A stretch of DNA of 64,000 bases from Herbiconiux sp. (GTDB taxonomy: Bacteria; Actinomycetota; Actinomycetes; Actinomycetales; Microbacteriaceae), in contig NZ_SCVE01000007.1 of assembly GCF_004297105.1 (NCBI RefSeq), positions 231,889-295,888 of the forward strand, in the 5' to 3' direction. Below the pieces are notes generated by a model, which was given only the letters and a program-made list of their open reading frames with translations, had not been told where the DNA came from and ran no database searches. Positions 8,545 to 15,758 of this stretch are shown piece by piece. The stretch's first letter is position 1, and each line of letters starts with the position of its first letter. Made by a program: the position numbers and the translations under genes.

Positions 8545-9551
8545 AGGGCAGCGATCCTGCCCCGGCGCACGATGCCGATGAACACGACGCCCCCCAGCAC
8601 GGTGAGCACGACGCCGACCGGAACCTCCGCGGTTCCGCCGATGACCCGGCCGATCACGTCGCAGGCGAGCAGGACGCAGGCGCCGATCAGACCGGAGGCC
8701 GGCACCAGCCAGGAGTGGTCGCCGCGCACCAGCCGGCGCGCGATGTGGGGAGCGGTGAGCCCGATGAAGCCGATCGGGCCGGTGATGGCCACAGCGCTCG
8801 CGGTGAGCAGGGTGATGGCGGCGAGCCCCAGGATGCGGGCGCGCAGGAGGTTCTCGCCGAGTCCTCGGGCGAGCTCGGTGCCGAGTGCGAGGCTGTTGAG
8901 CGAGCGCACATTGGCCACCGCGAACACGAGGCCGGCCAGGGCGAACAGCGCCGCGATCCCGACCCCGTCGAGGGTGCGGCCGGAGAGCGAGCCCACCACC
9001 CAGATGCGATAAGCGGCCAGTGTGGTCTCGTCGGACAGCACCAGGTACGAGGTGAGCGCAACGAGGAGGGCCGAGACCGCCGTGCCGGCGATGGCGAGCG
9101 GCACGGGGCTCGAGAGCCCCCGGCCCAGTGCCGCGACGCCGAACACCACGATGCTGGCGACGATCGCGCCCGCCAGTGCCAGCCACAGCGTGGCGAGCAC
9201 CGAGCTGGTGCCGACCACATAGACGCCGATCACCACGGCGAGACTCGCGCCGGCCGAGACGCCGAAGATACCCGGATCGGCCAGCGGATTGCGGGTCTGA
9301 CCCTGCATCACGGCGCCGGCCACCCCCAGGCAGAGCCCCACCAGCAGTCCCAGCACGGTGCGTGGAACCCGCGATCCCCACACCACGGCACCCGGGTCGT
9401 TCGCCGGGTCGACCAGCGCGCCGACCACGGCGTACGGGCTGATCAGGTTGCTGCCGAGCAGAAGACTGAGAGCCGTCATCACCGCCACCAGCCCGACGAG
9501 CGCGATCATGACGGCGATGCGCCGCCGGATCGGGTTCGGAAGTCGATGCAC
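8541..9551 (-). CDS. iron-siderophore ABC transporter permease (FecCD family), first subunit
   Basis: A 336-residue FecCD permease and first gene of the four-gene iron-uptake operon. Family motifs VPRTVLGLLVGLCLGVAGA, RNPLADPGIFGVSAGA and ITGPIGFIGLTAPHIARRL are present. The start is GTG at 9549-9551. There is no Shine-Dalgarno sequence, but a -10-like TACGCT (9558-9563, minus strand) stands six bases upstream within the iron box, so leaderless, iron-repressed expression is likely. A putative partner reductase is transcribed divergently. Confidence 0.93.
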   Translation of the reverse strand: MHRLPNPIRRRIAVMIALVGLVAVMTALSLLLGSNLISPYAVVGALVDPANDPGAVVWGSRVPRTVLGLLVGLCLGVAGAVMQGQTRNPLADPGIFGVSAGASLAVVIGVYVVGTSSVLATLWLALAGAIVASIVVFGVAALGRGLSSPVPLAIAGTAVSALLVALTSYLVLSDETTLAAYRIWVVGSLSGRTLDGVGIAALFALAGLVFAVANVRSLNSLALGTELARGLGENLLRARILGLAAITLLTASAVAITGPIGFIGLTAPHIARRLVRGDHSWLVPASGLIGACVLLACDVIGRVIGGTAEVPVGVVLTVLGGVVFIGIVRRGRIAAL

Positions 9552-9555
9552 CAGG

Positions 9556-9574
9556 TAAGCGTAGCCTCACCTAA
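9556..9574. promoter_or_regulatory. iron box between divergent iron-uptake genes
   Basis: TAAGCGTAGCCTCACCTAA (reverse complement TTAGGTGAGGCTACGCTTA) matches the DtxR-type consensus at about 15 of 19 positions. It contains the -10 of the leftward permease operon and touches the -10 (TAGGCT, 9575-9580) of the rightward siderophore-interacting protein gene, so one repressor dimer pair could silence both. Confidence 0.75.
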
Positions 9575-9587
9575 TAGGCTTGCGCAC

Positions 9588-10418
9588 ATGACCCGACATC
9601 CCCGCCTCATGCCCGAGCACCCGAGAATGTTCTCGGCCACGGTCGTGCGGTCGGTGCGCCTCGCGCCATCGTTCCAGCGCGTGACGGTGGCCGGCGCCGA
9701 CCTGGCCGACTTCGAGTGGCGCGGATTCGACCACTGGTTCCGGCTGTTCCTCCCGCCCGCGCCCGGCGCGCCCCTCGTGCTGCCGCGCGTCAGCGGGCGG
9801 TCGTGGTGGAAGCCGTATCTCGCCATCGCCGAGCACGAACGGCCGCACTGCAGCAACTACACCGTGGCCGCGCTGCGCCGCACCGCAGAGGGCGGTGCCG
9901 AGATGGACATCGACGTCGTGCTGCATCACGACAGCGAGGGGGCGATCGCCGGTGGCGTCGCCATCTGGGCCTCCACCGCCACGGCGGGTTCGCCGCTGGC
10001 GATGCTCGATCAGGGACCCCTGTTCGACCCGCCCGCCGATACCCGCGCGGTGCACCTGGTCACCGACGAGAGCGGCCTGCCCGCGGTGCGCGGCATCCTG
10101 CGCGACCTGTCCGCGGATGCGGCGGGAACCGCGATCATCGAGGTGCCGAGCCCGGGCGACGTCGAGGAGCTGACCCGTCCCGCCGACGTCGACGTCACCT
10201 GGATCGTGCGCCACGACCAGACCGCCGTGCCCGGTGCGGCGGCGCTCGCCGCCGTGCAGACCTCGGTGGCCGCGGTCGGCCGGGTGGATCCGCTCGACTA
10301 CGCCTTCGTCGTCGGCGAGTCGACCCTCGCGACGGAGGGCCGCCGCGCCGTGCACCGGGCGGGGCTGCCCAAGTCGCGCATCCTGTTCTCCGGCTTCTGG
10401 AAGCACGAGGGGCACTGA
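9588..10418 (+). CDS. siderophore-interacting protein (ViuB/SIP flavoreductase family)
   Basis: A 276-residue cytoplasmic protein of the ViuB/YqjH family, which uses a bound flavin and NAD(P)H or ferredoxin to reduce ferric siderophores and free the iron. The flavin-binding barrel is the N-terminal half (RVTVAGADLADF to MDIDVVLHHD), and the C-terminal half ends with the family signature SRILFSGFWKHEGH, including a characteristic YWKxG-like WKHEG. The ATG at 9588 is seven bases after a TAGGCT -10 box, suggesting a leaderless mRNA controlled by the shared iron box. A 12-bp palindrome GATCGGCCGATC overlaps its stop (10417-10428). Confidence 0.92.
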   Translation: MTRHPRLMPEHPRMFSATVVRSVRLAPSFQRVTVAGADLADFEWRGFDHWFRLFLPPAPGAPLVLPRVSGRSWWKPYLAIAEHERPHCSNYTVAALRRTAEGGAEMDIDVVLHHDSEGAIAGGVAIWASTATAGSPLAMLDQGPLFDPPADTRAVHLVTDESGLPAVRGILRDLSADAAGTAIIEVPSPGDVEELTRPADVDVTWIVRHDQTAVPGAAALAAVQTSVAAVGRVDPLDYAFVVGESTLATEGRRAVHRAGLPKSRILFSGFWKHEGH

Positions 10419-10471
10419 TCGGCCGATCCTCTCGGGCCTCGAGGGGCTGGCCGACTCCAGGTCGGGCGGAG

Positions 10472-10477
10472 CATGAT
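10472..10477 (+). promoter_or_regulatory. putative -10 box (CATGAT) of the DNA ligase gene
   Basis: CATGAT ends six bases before the ATG at 10484. No Shine-Dalgarno sequence separates them, so transcription would start at or near the A of the start codon. Confidence 0.4.
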
Positions 10478-10483
10478 CGGAGC

Positions 10484-11530
10484 ATGGCTCATCCACAACT
10501 CCCCGCCCCCATGCTCGCGAAGGCGCTCGACGTCGTACCCGAGCCGGATCGAGTTGACGGTGGGCTCTCCTACGAGCCGAAGTGGGACGGCTTCCGCGGC
10601 ATCGTCTCGTTCGACGGCACCTCGGTCGAGATCGGCAGCCGCGGCGCCAAGCCGCTCACCCGGTACTTCCCCGAGCTCACGGAGGCGCTCGGCCGCCTGC
10701 TGCCCGGCCCCTGCGTGCTCGACGGCGAGATCGTGGTGCCGCAGGGCGCTCCCGGGAGCCAGCGGCTCGACTGGGAGGCGCTGTCGCAGCGCATCCACCC
10801 CGCGGAGTCGCGCATCCGCACCCTGGCGGCGGAGACACCCGCCCTGTTCGTGGCGTTCGACCTGCTGCGCCAGGGCGACGACGACCTGACGGGGGAGCCG
10901 TTCGGCGCGCGCCGGGCTGCTCTCGAGGGGTTCGCGGGCAGCCTCGGCACGCCGCTGCACGTCACGCGCACGACGACGGATGTCGCCCTCGCCCGCCGCT
11001 GGCTCGCCGAGTTCGAGGGCGCGGGGCTCGACGGCGTGGTGGCGAAGCCGCTCGCCGCGCCGTATGCGCCCGGCAAGCGCACGCTGTTCAAGATCAAGCA
11101 CCATCGCACCGCCGACGTCGTGGTGCTGGGGTACCGGGTGCACAAGAGCGGAACGGGGGTCGGTTCGCTGCTGGTGGGGTTGTTCGGCGACGACGGCGAG
11201 CTGCGCGGAGTCGGCGGCATCTCGGCCTTCAGCGATGTGCGCCGGCGGGAGCTGGTCGACGAGCTCGCACCGCTGGTCGAGCACGATGCCGACGGCGGGA
11301 TCGTGCGCGGAGAGGGGGAGCGCAATCGCTTCTCGGCGTCGAAGGACGTGTCGTTCGTGCGGCTGCGCCCCGAGCGAGTTGTGGAGGTGCGGTACGACCA
11401 GATGGAGGGATCGCGCTTCCGGCACACCGTGCAGTTCGAACGGTGGCGGCCCGATCGGGATGCACGGTCGTGCACGTTCGAGCAGCTCGACCTCCCGGCG
11501 GCCTACGACCTGGGAGACGTTCTGCTCTAG
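10484..11530 (+). CDS. ligC: ATP-dependent DNA ligase (LigC type)
   Basis: A 348-residue ligase seals nicks using ATP. The adenylation motif I E-P-K-W-D-G-F-R places the nucleotidyl lysine at residue 33; motif III-like VAFDLL, motif IV DGVVAKPL and motif V FKIKH follow in order, then an OB-fold domain. The length matches stand-alone mycobacterial LigC (about 350) and lacks the polymerase and nuclease domains of LigD. The ATG at 10484 is chosen because it gives the family N-terminus PAPMLAKAL; a longer frame overlaps the previous gene. It is probably a non-replicative repair ligase. Confidence 0.92.
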   Translation: MAHPQLPAPMLAKALDVVPEPDRVDGGLSYEPKWDGFRGIVSFDGTSVEIGSRGAKPLTRYFPELTEALGRLLPGPCVLDGEIVVPQGAPGSQRLDWEALSQRIHPAESRIRTLAAETPALFVAFDLLRQGDDDLTGEPFGARRAALEGFAGSLGTPLHVTRTTTDVALARRWLAEFEGAGLDGVVAKPLAAPYAPGKRTLFKIKHHRTADVVVLGYRVHKSGTGVGSLLVGLFGDDGELRGVGGISAFSDVRRRELVDELAPLVEHDADGGIVRGEGERNRFSASKDVSFVRLRPERVVEVRYDQMEGSRFRHTVQFERWRPDRDARSCTFEQLDLPAAYDLGDVLL

Positions 11531-11566
11531 CGGCGCGGCCGCATCCGCTCGTCACCCCCGCGAGGA

Positions 11567-12931
11567 TCAGAAGTCGTCGACGTGGAGGTGGTTGCAGGTG
11601 TCGGCGAACCCGACGAAGTTGATGTAGCTCGGCTCGTTACCGGCCGAGAGGCGGCAGTTCTGCTGGCCCACCCGTGACCCGTTCGGCATGATCGGGTCGA
11701 GCACCTTGATGAGGTTGAGCGAGGCGCTGTTCGCGCCCGTGGTCGGCACCCCGCCGACCGAGGTGAAGTCGACCGCGTGGCCGCCGCCCTGCTTGTAGTG
11801 GGCGGATGCCGTGCCCGCGCCCTCGATCTGGCCCGTGCAGCGCCGGCTGATGTCGCTCACGCCGGCGCTGCCGAAGGCGCGCACGGCGGCCACCATCGCC
11901 TGCAGGATCGTGACGTCGATGCCGCAGTTCTCCACGCTCTTGCCCTGAGCGATCCAGGCGATCTCGAAGATGTGGTCGGGGCTCGATCCGTGGAACTGAC
12001 CGGATGCGACGTACCCCATGAGTTCCTCGGCGAGAGCCTGGGCATCCCCCGACACGGCACCCACGACGTTCCCGCCGCCGCGCGCGGCTGCGGCCGCGGC
12101 GGCTGCCGCGGCTGCAGCCGCAGCCGCAGCTGCTGCCGCCGCGGCCACGCCGGCCTGGTACTGCTGTTCGGTCGTGGCCACGTTCTGCTGAAGGCTCACG
12201 AGCTGTGCGTCGAGCTCGGCCTGGTGCGCCGACTGCTCCTGCAGAGCGGCCACCATGGCCTGCTGCGCGGCGGCGGCGTCCTCGAGGGCTTTCTGGGCGG
12301 CATCCGCCAACGTCGTGAGCTGGTCTTTCGCCACGGCGGCCTGTTCGGCCAGGGAGGTGGAGGTGTTGGCGTCCTGTTCGGCGCTGGCGTAGATCGCGTT
12401 CACCGCCTGGGCGAGCTGGCCGGCTGAGCTGAGCTGGTTGAGCAGGTCGTCGGCCTGGCTCGAGCTGCTCGTGAGCAGGAGCGAGGTGAGGTCGTTGCCT
12501 CCGGTGCGGGCGAACTGCGAGGCCACGACCGCGGCACGCTTCTTCGAGGCATCGGCGGCGGTGGCGGCCGCCGCTGCGCTCGCGGCAAGGGCGTCGGACT
12601 TCGCCTGGCCGGCTGCCAGGGCGGCCTCCGCGGCATCGTTCTCGGTGGTGCGCTGGTCGACGAGCTGACGGGCGGCGTCGGCTTTGGCCTGCAGGTCGGC
12701 GATGATGTTCGTGATCGTGGTGATCTCGGCCTGTTTGGCGCTCTCGCTGGCGCGGGCCGCCTGCACGTCGTCCCAGCTCGGGTACGAGTCGGCATGGGCG
12801 GCGGTCGGGGTGCCGAGGATGGTCGAGGCCACGGCGACGGCCACGATCAGCACCGTGGGCAGCGCGGGGAAGCGGAGCCTGCGCCGGCGTCGGCCGGATC
12901 GGGTGGCGGGTGAAGCGGAGAGCGCGGTCAT
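11567..12931 (-). CDS. secreted coiled-coil protein with M15-like peptidoglycan-hydrolase C-terminal domain
   Basis: A 454-residue exported protein. An Arg-rich N-region and hydrophobic core end in TAAHA-D (cleavage near residue 48). Residues ~50-285 are an Ala/Gln/Glu-rich coiled coil of the PcsB/CwlO type, closed by an uninterrupted run of over 20 alanines (about 262-287). The C-terminal domain (~300-454) carries SAHYKQGGGHAVDF (His378, Asp388) and C-terminal HLHV (His448/450), resembling the S-x-H...G-x-A-x-D...H-x-H zinc site of M15/VanY-type peptidases. Similar actinobacterial proteins (ARB-07466-like C-terminal domain) are usually paired with such a coiled coil. Start is ATG with GAGGA upstream; a CGTG microsatellite lies 7 bases further up. 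Enzymatic activity is inferred. Confidence 0.8.
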   Translation of the reverse strand: MTALSASPATRSGRRRRRLRFPALPTVLIVAVAVASTILGTPTAAHADSYPSWDDVQAARASESAKQAEITTITNIIADLQAKADAARQLVDQRTTENDAAEAALAAGQAKSDALAASAAAAATAADASKKRAAVVASQFARTGGNDLTSLLLTSSSSQADDLLNQLSSAGQLAQAVNAIYASAEQDANTSTSLAEQAAVAKDQLTTLADAAQKALEDAAAAQQAMVAALQEQSAHQAELDAQLVSLQQNVATTEQQYQAGVAAAAAAAAAAAAAAAAAAAAARGGGNVVGAVSGDAQALAEELMGYVASGQFHGSSPDHIFEIAWIAQGKSVENCGIDVTILQAMVAAVRAFGSAGVSDISRRCTGQIEGAGTASAHYKQGGGHAVDFTSVGGVPTTGANSASLNLIKVLDPIMPNGSRVGQQNCRLSAGNEPSYINFVGFADTCNHLHVDDF

Positions 12932-12938
12932 GAATCCT

Positions 12939-12966
12939 CGTGCGTGCGTGCGTGCGTGCGTGCGTG
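12939..12966. repeat. CGTG tetranucleotide microsatellite (7 copies) in the 5' leader
   Basis: Seven perfect CGTG units (28 bp) sit immediately upstream of the ribosome-binding region of the secreted coiled-coil protein. Such runs change length by replication slippage and could alter expression. Confidence 0.9.
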
Positions 12967-13087
12967 GCCGCAGGGGCGACCTGGAGTTCCAGACCTCATC
13001 TAAACCCGAGGGTGCTCCGCGGGTGGCATCCCGAGGCGGCAATTCGCAAAATCGTTGACCGCCCTGAAGCACCTGCCACGGCTGCTG

Positions 13088-13093
13088 TATGGT
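13088..13093 (+). promoter_or_regulatory. putative -10 box (TATGGT) of the PemK-like gene
   Basis: TATGGT stands six bases before the ATG at 13100, the spacing of a leaderless actinobacterial promoter. A TTGACC at 13055 is too far upstream to be its -35. Confidence 0.45.
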
Positions 13094-13099
13094 CGGCGC

Positions 13100-13696
13100 A
13101 TGAAGAACTCTCCCGCCCGCGGCGACGACAGCCCCGGGCGCTTCGGCGCGTCGGCGACCGCCGAGGTGGCGCCGCGATCGGTGGGCCGCGTCGACATCGC
13201 GTACAACCCCGCGGTCGATGGTGACGCGGATCCGGGCGAGATCGTATGGACCTGGGTGCCCTACGAGGAGAACGACGGGCGCGGCAAAGACCGGCCCGTG
13301 CTCGTGGTGGCCCGCGAGGCCGGCGGAACACTGCTCGGCCTGCAGCTCACCTCGAAGCCGCACGACGGAACCTGGGACGTGGGCATCGGCAGTGGCGCGT
13401 GGGACTCGGCCGGGCGGCCGAGCTGGGTGCGCCTCGAACGGGTGTTCCGCCTGCACCAGGGCGGCGTGCGACGCGAGGCGGTGGCGCTCGACCGCGCGGC
13501 GTTCGGGCGCGTGAGCGCGGAGCTCGTGAAGCGCTACGGCTGGGCCACGGGCGCGCCGGCAGGCGGCGCAGCGAGGTCGGGCGCGGCGGCGGCGACGGGC
13601 GGCGCAGCGAGGTCGGGCGCGGCGGCGGCGACGGGCGCGGCGGTGGGCGCATCCGTGCTGCGGCTCGTGCGCACCCTCTTCGGCCGCCGCCGCTGA
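13100..13696 (+). CDS. PemK/MazF-fold protein, solitary
   Basis: A 198-residue protein with a PemK-like core at about residues 45-150: PGEIVWTWVPYEE, GKDRPVLVVA, LTSKPHD and the C-terminal LDRAAFGRVSAELVKRYGW. This is the arrangement seen in a group of stand-alone actinobacterial PemK-family proteins; no antitoxin gene is adjacent, so it may not be a classical toxin. The last 50 residues are low-complexity Gly/Ala/Arg, built from a duplicated 12-residue unit. The ATG at 13100 is preferred over a TTG at 13055 because of the -10 spacing. It may cleave RNA, but this is not shown by sequence. Confidence 0.75.
   Translation: MKNSPARGDDSPGRFGASATAEVAPRSVGRVDIAYNPAVDGDADPGEIVWTWVPYEENDGRGKDRPVLVVAREAGGTLLGLQLTSKPHDGTWDVGIGSGAWDSAGRPSWVRLERVFRLHQGGVRREAVALDRAAFGRVSAELVKRYGWATGAPAGGAARSGAAAATGGAARSGAAAATGAAVGASVLRLVRTLFGRRR
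13562..13633. repeat. 36-bp tandem duplication inside the PemK-like gene
   Basis: Two copies of a 36-bp unit beginning GGCGGCGCAGCGAGG encode the 12-residue unit GGAARSGAAAAT twice. The period keeps frame. Confidence 0.9.
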
Positions 13697-13760
13697 ACCC
13701 TCCACATCCGTCACTGCGACCCCTGCGCGATGCAAAGAGCTGAACAGAAGTGCAACCTCA

Positions 13761-13886
13761 GATCCGTCACATTTTGCTCGTATTCGCGTCGTTCTGCACC
13801 AAAAGTGACGGACGTGGGGAAGCGCGACCCCGAGATCCGTCAGTTTCTGCGCGTAGTGGAACAAATTCGCGCAAAAAGTGACGGAT
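13761..13886. repeat. two family-B palindromic elements between convergent genes
   Basis: Element B1a (13761-13813) has arms GATCCGTCACATTTTG / CCAAAAGTGACGGAC; element B1b (13834-13886) has arms GATCCGTCAGTTTCTGCGCG / CGCGCAAAAAGTGACGGAT. A lone half-arm ATCCGTCACT lies at 13705. They occupy most of the 207-bp gap between the PemK-like stop and the convergent HD-protein stop and could act as bidirectional terminators. A third copy is at 37807. Confidence 0.8.
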
Positions 13887-13903
13887 GTGGGGAGGAGGGA
13901 CGG

Positions 13904-14506
13904 TCAGGGGTGGTGCGGCTCGAGGGGGTTGCGCGACATCCGCTCGTCGATGCCGCTCGCCAGGGCGTCGGCTGCCGCACCCGAGGGCTTGCGCGAGGCC
14001 TGCTCGCGCAGGCAGCCCACGAACTCGTCGCGGAGTGAGGAGCGCGGGTACCGCTCCAGCACCGCGGTTCGCAGCGAGGCCGGCCAGAGCTCGCTGTCGC
14101 GGCCCGAGATGTCGAGGCCGGTGGCCACGCAGAGCAGGTGGCCCTCGGCGTCGACCGCGGGATCGACCTCGTTCCACATGTGCCGCACGATGACGTCGCC
14201 GACCCGCTCTCGGCGGGCGGGCCCCCATCCGGCGCCGGCGGCGAACACCCGGGCCACGTGGCCCCCGGCGTGCTCGAACTCGAGCCGGTGGTTGTCGAAC
14301 TCGGGCACGAGACCGATGTCGTGCAGCAGAGCGGCGACGGCGAGCAACTCCTCGTCGACCTCGAGACCGAGCTGCTCGCCCCGGGCGGTGGCCCACAGAT
14401 ACGAGCGGATGCAGTGGTTCAGCATCGCAGGCGAGTGGTAGGCGGAAGCCACCTCGAGGGCCGCATCCACGGCGGCGGTCGAGGGCAGGCTGACGGTGCG
14501 CGACAT
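13904..14506 (-). CDS. HD domain-containing protein
   Basis: A 200-residue metal-dependent phosphohydrolase-superfamily protein. The metal-binding HD pair is His62-Asp63 in LLHDIGL, with His31 upstream (LNHCIRSY) and further conserved His residues in DNHRLEFEHAGGHVA and VRHMW. The order SPAMLNHCIRSYLW...LLHDIGL...FE resembles the cyanamide-hydratase/Ddi2-like HD group. ATG at 14506 follows a G-rich stretch (GGGGG). The substrate is unknown, and no partner gene gives a clue. Confidence 0.82.
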   Translation of the reverse strand: MSRTVSLPSTAAVDAALEVASAYHSPAMLNHCIRSYLWATARGEQLGLEVDEELLAVAALLHDIGLVPEFDNHRLEFEHAGGHVARVFAAGAGWGPARRERVGDVIVRHMWNEVDPAVDAEGHLLCVATGLDISGRDSELWPASLRTAVLERYPRSSLRDEFVGCLREQASRKPSGAAADALASGIDERMSRNPLEPHHP

Positions 14507-14545
14507 GCCCCCAGTCTCGCGCGTCACACCCCCACCCACCCCGCC

Positions 14546-14615
14546 CTCCTCGCGACTCGGCACTTTTGGCCCTAAGACTGGCGGTTTAGGGCGAATTTCG
14601 ACGGGTCGCCAGGAG
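14546..14615. repeat. family-A palindromic element, copy 1
   Basis: A 70-bp imperfect inverted repeat starting CTCCTCGCGACTCG and ending CGGGTCGCCAGGAG, with an inner pair GCCCTAA / TTTAGGGC. It lies between the HD-protein start and the stop of the SHOCT gene, both on the minus strand. Related copies are at 23934 and 42658. Confidence 0.75.
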
Positions 14616-14630
14616 GGGGAGGGGGAGGGG

Positions 14631-14960
14631 TCAATGGGTCGGGTAGGGCGGGGTGGGGTTGTTGGCGCGGAGCACCTCGAGGCGGGCGCGGTATTCCACC
14701 TCGTCGATGTCGCCCTGGGCGAAGCGTTCGGCGAGGGTGGCCTCGGCACGGCGCCCGCCCGAGGCGAACTCGCCCGCGCGGTGGGCCCAGGCGGCCCGGC
14801 GCCAGCGGCGGCCGACCGTGGCGAAGAGGATGATCACCACGGCGATCCCGAACAGCGGGATGAGCAGGAACAGGAAGGCGAAACCGCCTCCACCCCCGCC
14901 GAACGGGTGGGCGAGAGCGGCCGGAGCGGCGGTCGAGGCGAGAGCGAGTGAGGAGAGCAC
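14631..14960 (-). CDS. small membrane protein with C-terminal SHOCT domain
   Basis: About 109 residues: an N-terminal hydrophobic signal-like segment ending in ALAHP, a Gly-rich loop, one transmembrane helix (FLFLLIPLFGIAVVIILFA) and a C-terminal SHOCT motif (TLAERFAQGDIDEVEYRARL), a short helical module common in small bacterial membrane proteins and thought to aid oligomerisation. The GTG at 14960 is chosen because AGAAGGA precedes it by five bases; an in-frame GTG at 15044 would add 28 residues without a ribosome-binding site. Function unknown. Confidence 0.7.
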   Translation of the reverse strand: MLSSLALASTAAPAALAHPFGGGGGGFAFLFLLIPLFGIAVVIILFATVGRRWRRAAWAHRAGEFASGGRRAEATLAERFAQGDIDEVEYRARLEVLRANNPTPPYPTH

Positions 14961-15107
14961 TGTGATCCTTCTTCCAGAAGACGGTGCAGCGGATGCTGCG
15001 GCGGCGGGATCCGGTGGAACCCGCACATCCAGACTCGCCGTCACGGTGCATTCGCGAATCCGCCCGCGGGCGGCACTTGCTCTACTCCCACGGGATCAGA
15101 AGAGCCC

Positions 15108-15758
15108 TCAGCTCACGAGACCGGTGCCGTACGCGATGATCACGAGCTGAACGCGGTCGCGCGCCGCCAGCTTCGACATGATGCGCGACACGTGGGTCTT
15201 CGCCGTGAGCGGGCTGAGGAAGAGCCGCGCACCGATCTCGTCGTTCGTGAGGCCGGCACCCACGAGCGCCAGCACCTCGCGCTCGCGGGCGGTGAGCACC
15301 TCGAGCCGGCTGCGGTCGGGAGCATCCGTGAGCCCACCCGCGAAGCGCTCGAGCAGGCGCCGGGTGACTCCCGGGCTGAGCAGCGCGTCGCCGCCCGCCA
15401 CGACCCGCACGGCCCGGATGAGTTCCACGGGTTCGGTGTCTTTCACGAGGAAACCGCTCGCGCCGGCACGGATGGCGCGGGCGACGTACTCGTCGAGCTC
15501 GAAGGTGGTGACGATCACGATCCGGGTGGCGGCCAGGGCGGCGTCGGCCGTGATCTGCTCGGTGGCCCAGAGGCCGTCGCCGTCGGGCATCCGGATGTCC
15601 ATCAGCACCACATCAGGACGCTGCGCCTTCACGAGCGCCACGGCCTCGACGCCCGAGGCGGCTTCGCCCACGACCTCGACGTCGGGCTCGTGCTGCAGCA
15701 GCGCGCGGAAGCCGGCCCGGATGAGCCCCTGGTCGTCGGCGATGGCCACGCGGATCAT
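15108..15758 (-). CDS. two-component response regulator, NarL/FixJ (LuxR-HTH) family
   Basis: A 216-residue DNA-binding response regulator. The receiver domain (1-120) has acidic residues Asp8-Asp9, phospho-acceptor Asp54 (VLMDIRMP) and the conserved Lys in FLVKDTEP. The C-terminal LuxR-type helix-turn-helix is at about 148-213 (LTAREREVLALVGAGLTNDE and KTHVSRIMSKL). Its ATG overlaps the kinase stop by 4 bp, so kinase and regulator form one operon. Target genes are unknown; the upstream intergenic region or the neighbouring phosphatase genes are candidates. Confidence 0.95.
   Translation of the reverse strand: MIRVAIADDQGLIRAGFRALLQHEPDVEVVGEAASGVEAVALVKAQRPDVVLMDIRMPDGDGLWATEQITADAALAATRIVIVTTFELDEYVARAIRAGASGFLVKDTEPVELIRAVRVVAGGDALLSPGVTRRLLERFAGGLTDAPDRSRLEVLTAREREVLALVGAGLTNDEIGARLFLSPLTAKTHVSRIMSKLAARDRVQLVIIAYGTGLVS

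Noticed and set aside
10484..11530. LigD-type non-homologous end-joining ligase
   Set aside because: No polymerase or phosphoesterase domain and no ku gene nearby; the length fits stand-alone LigC.
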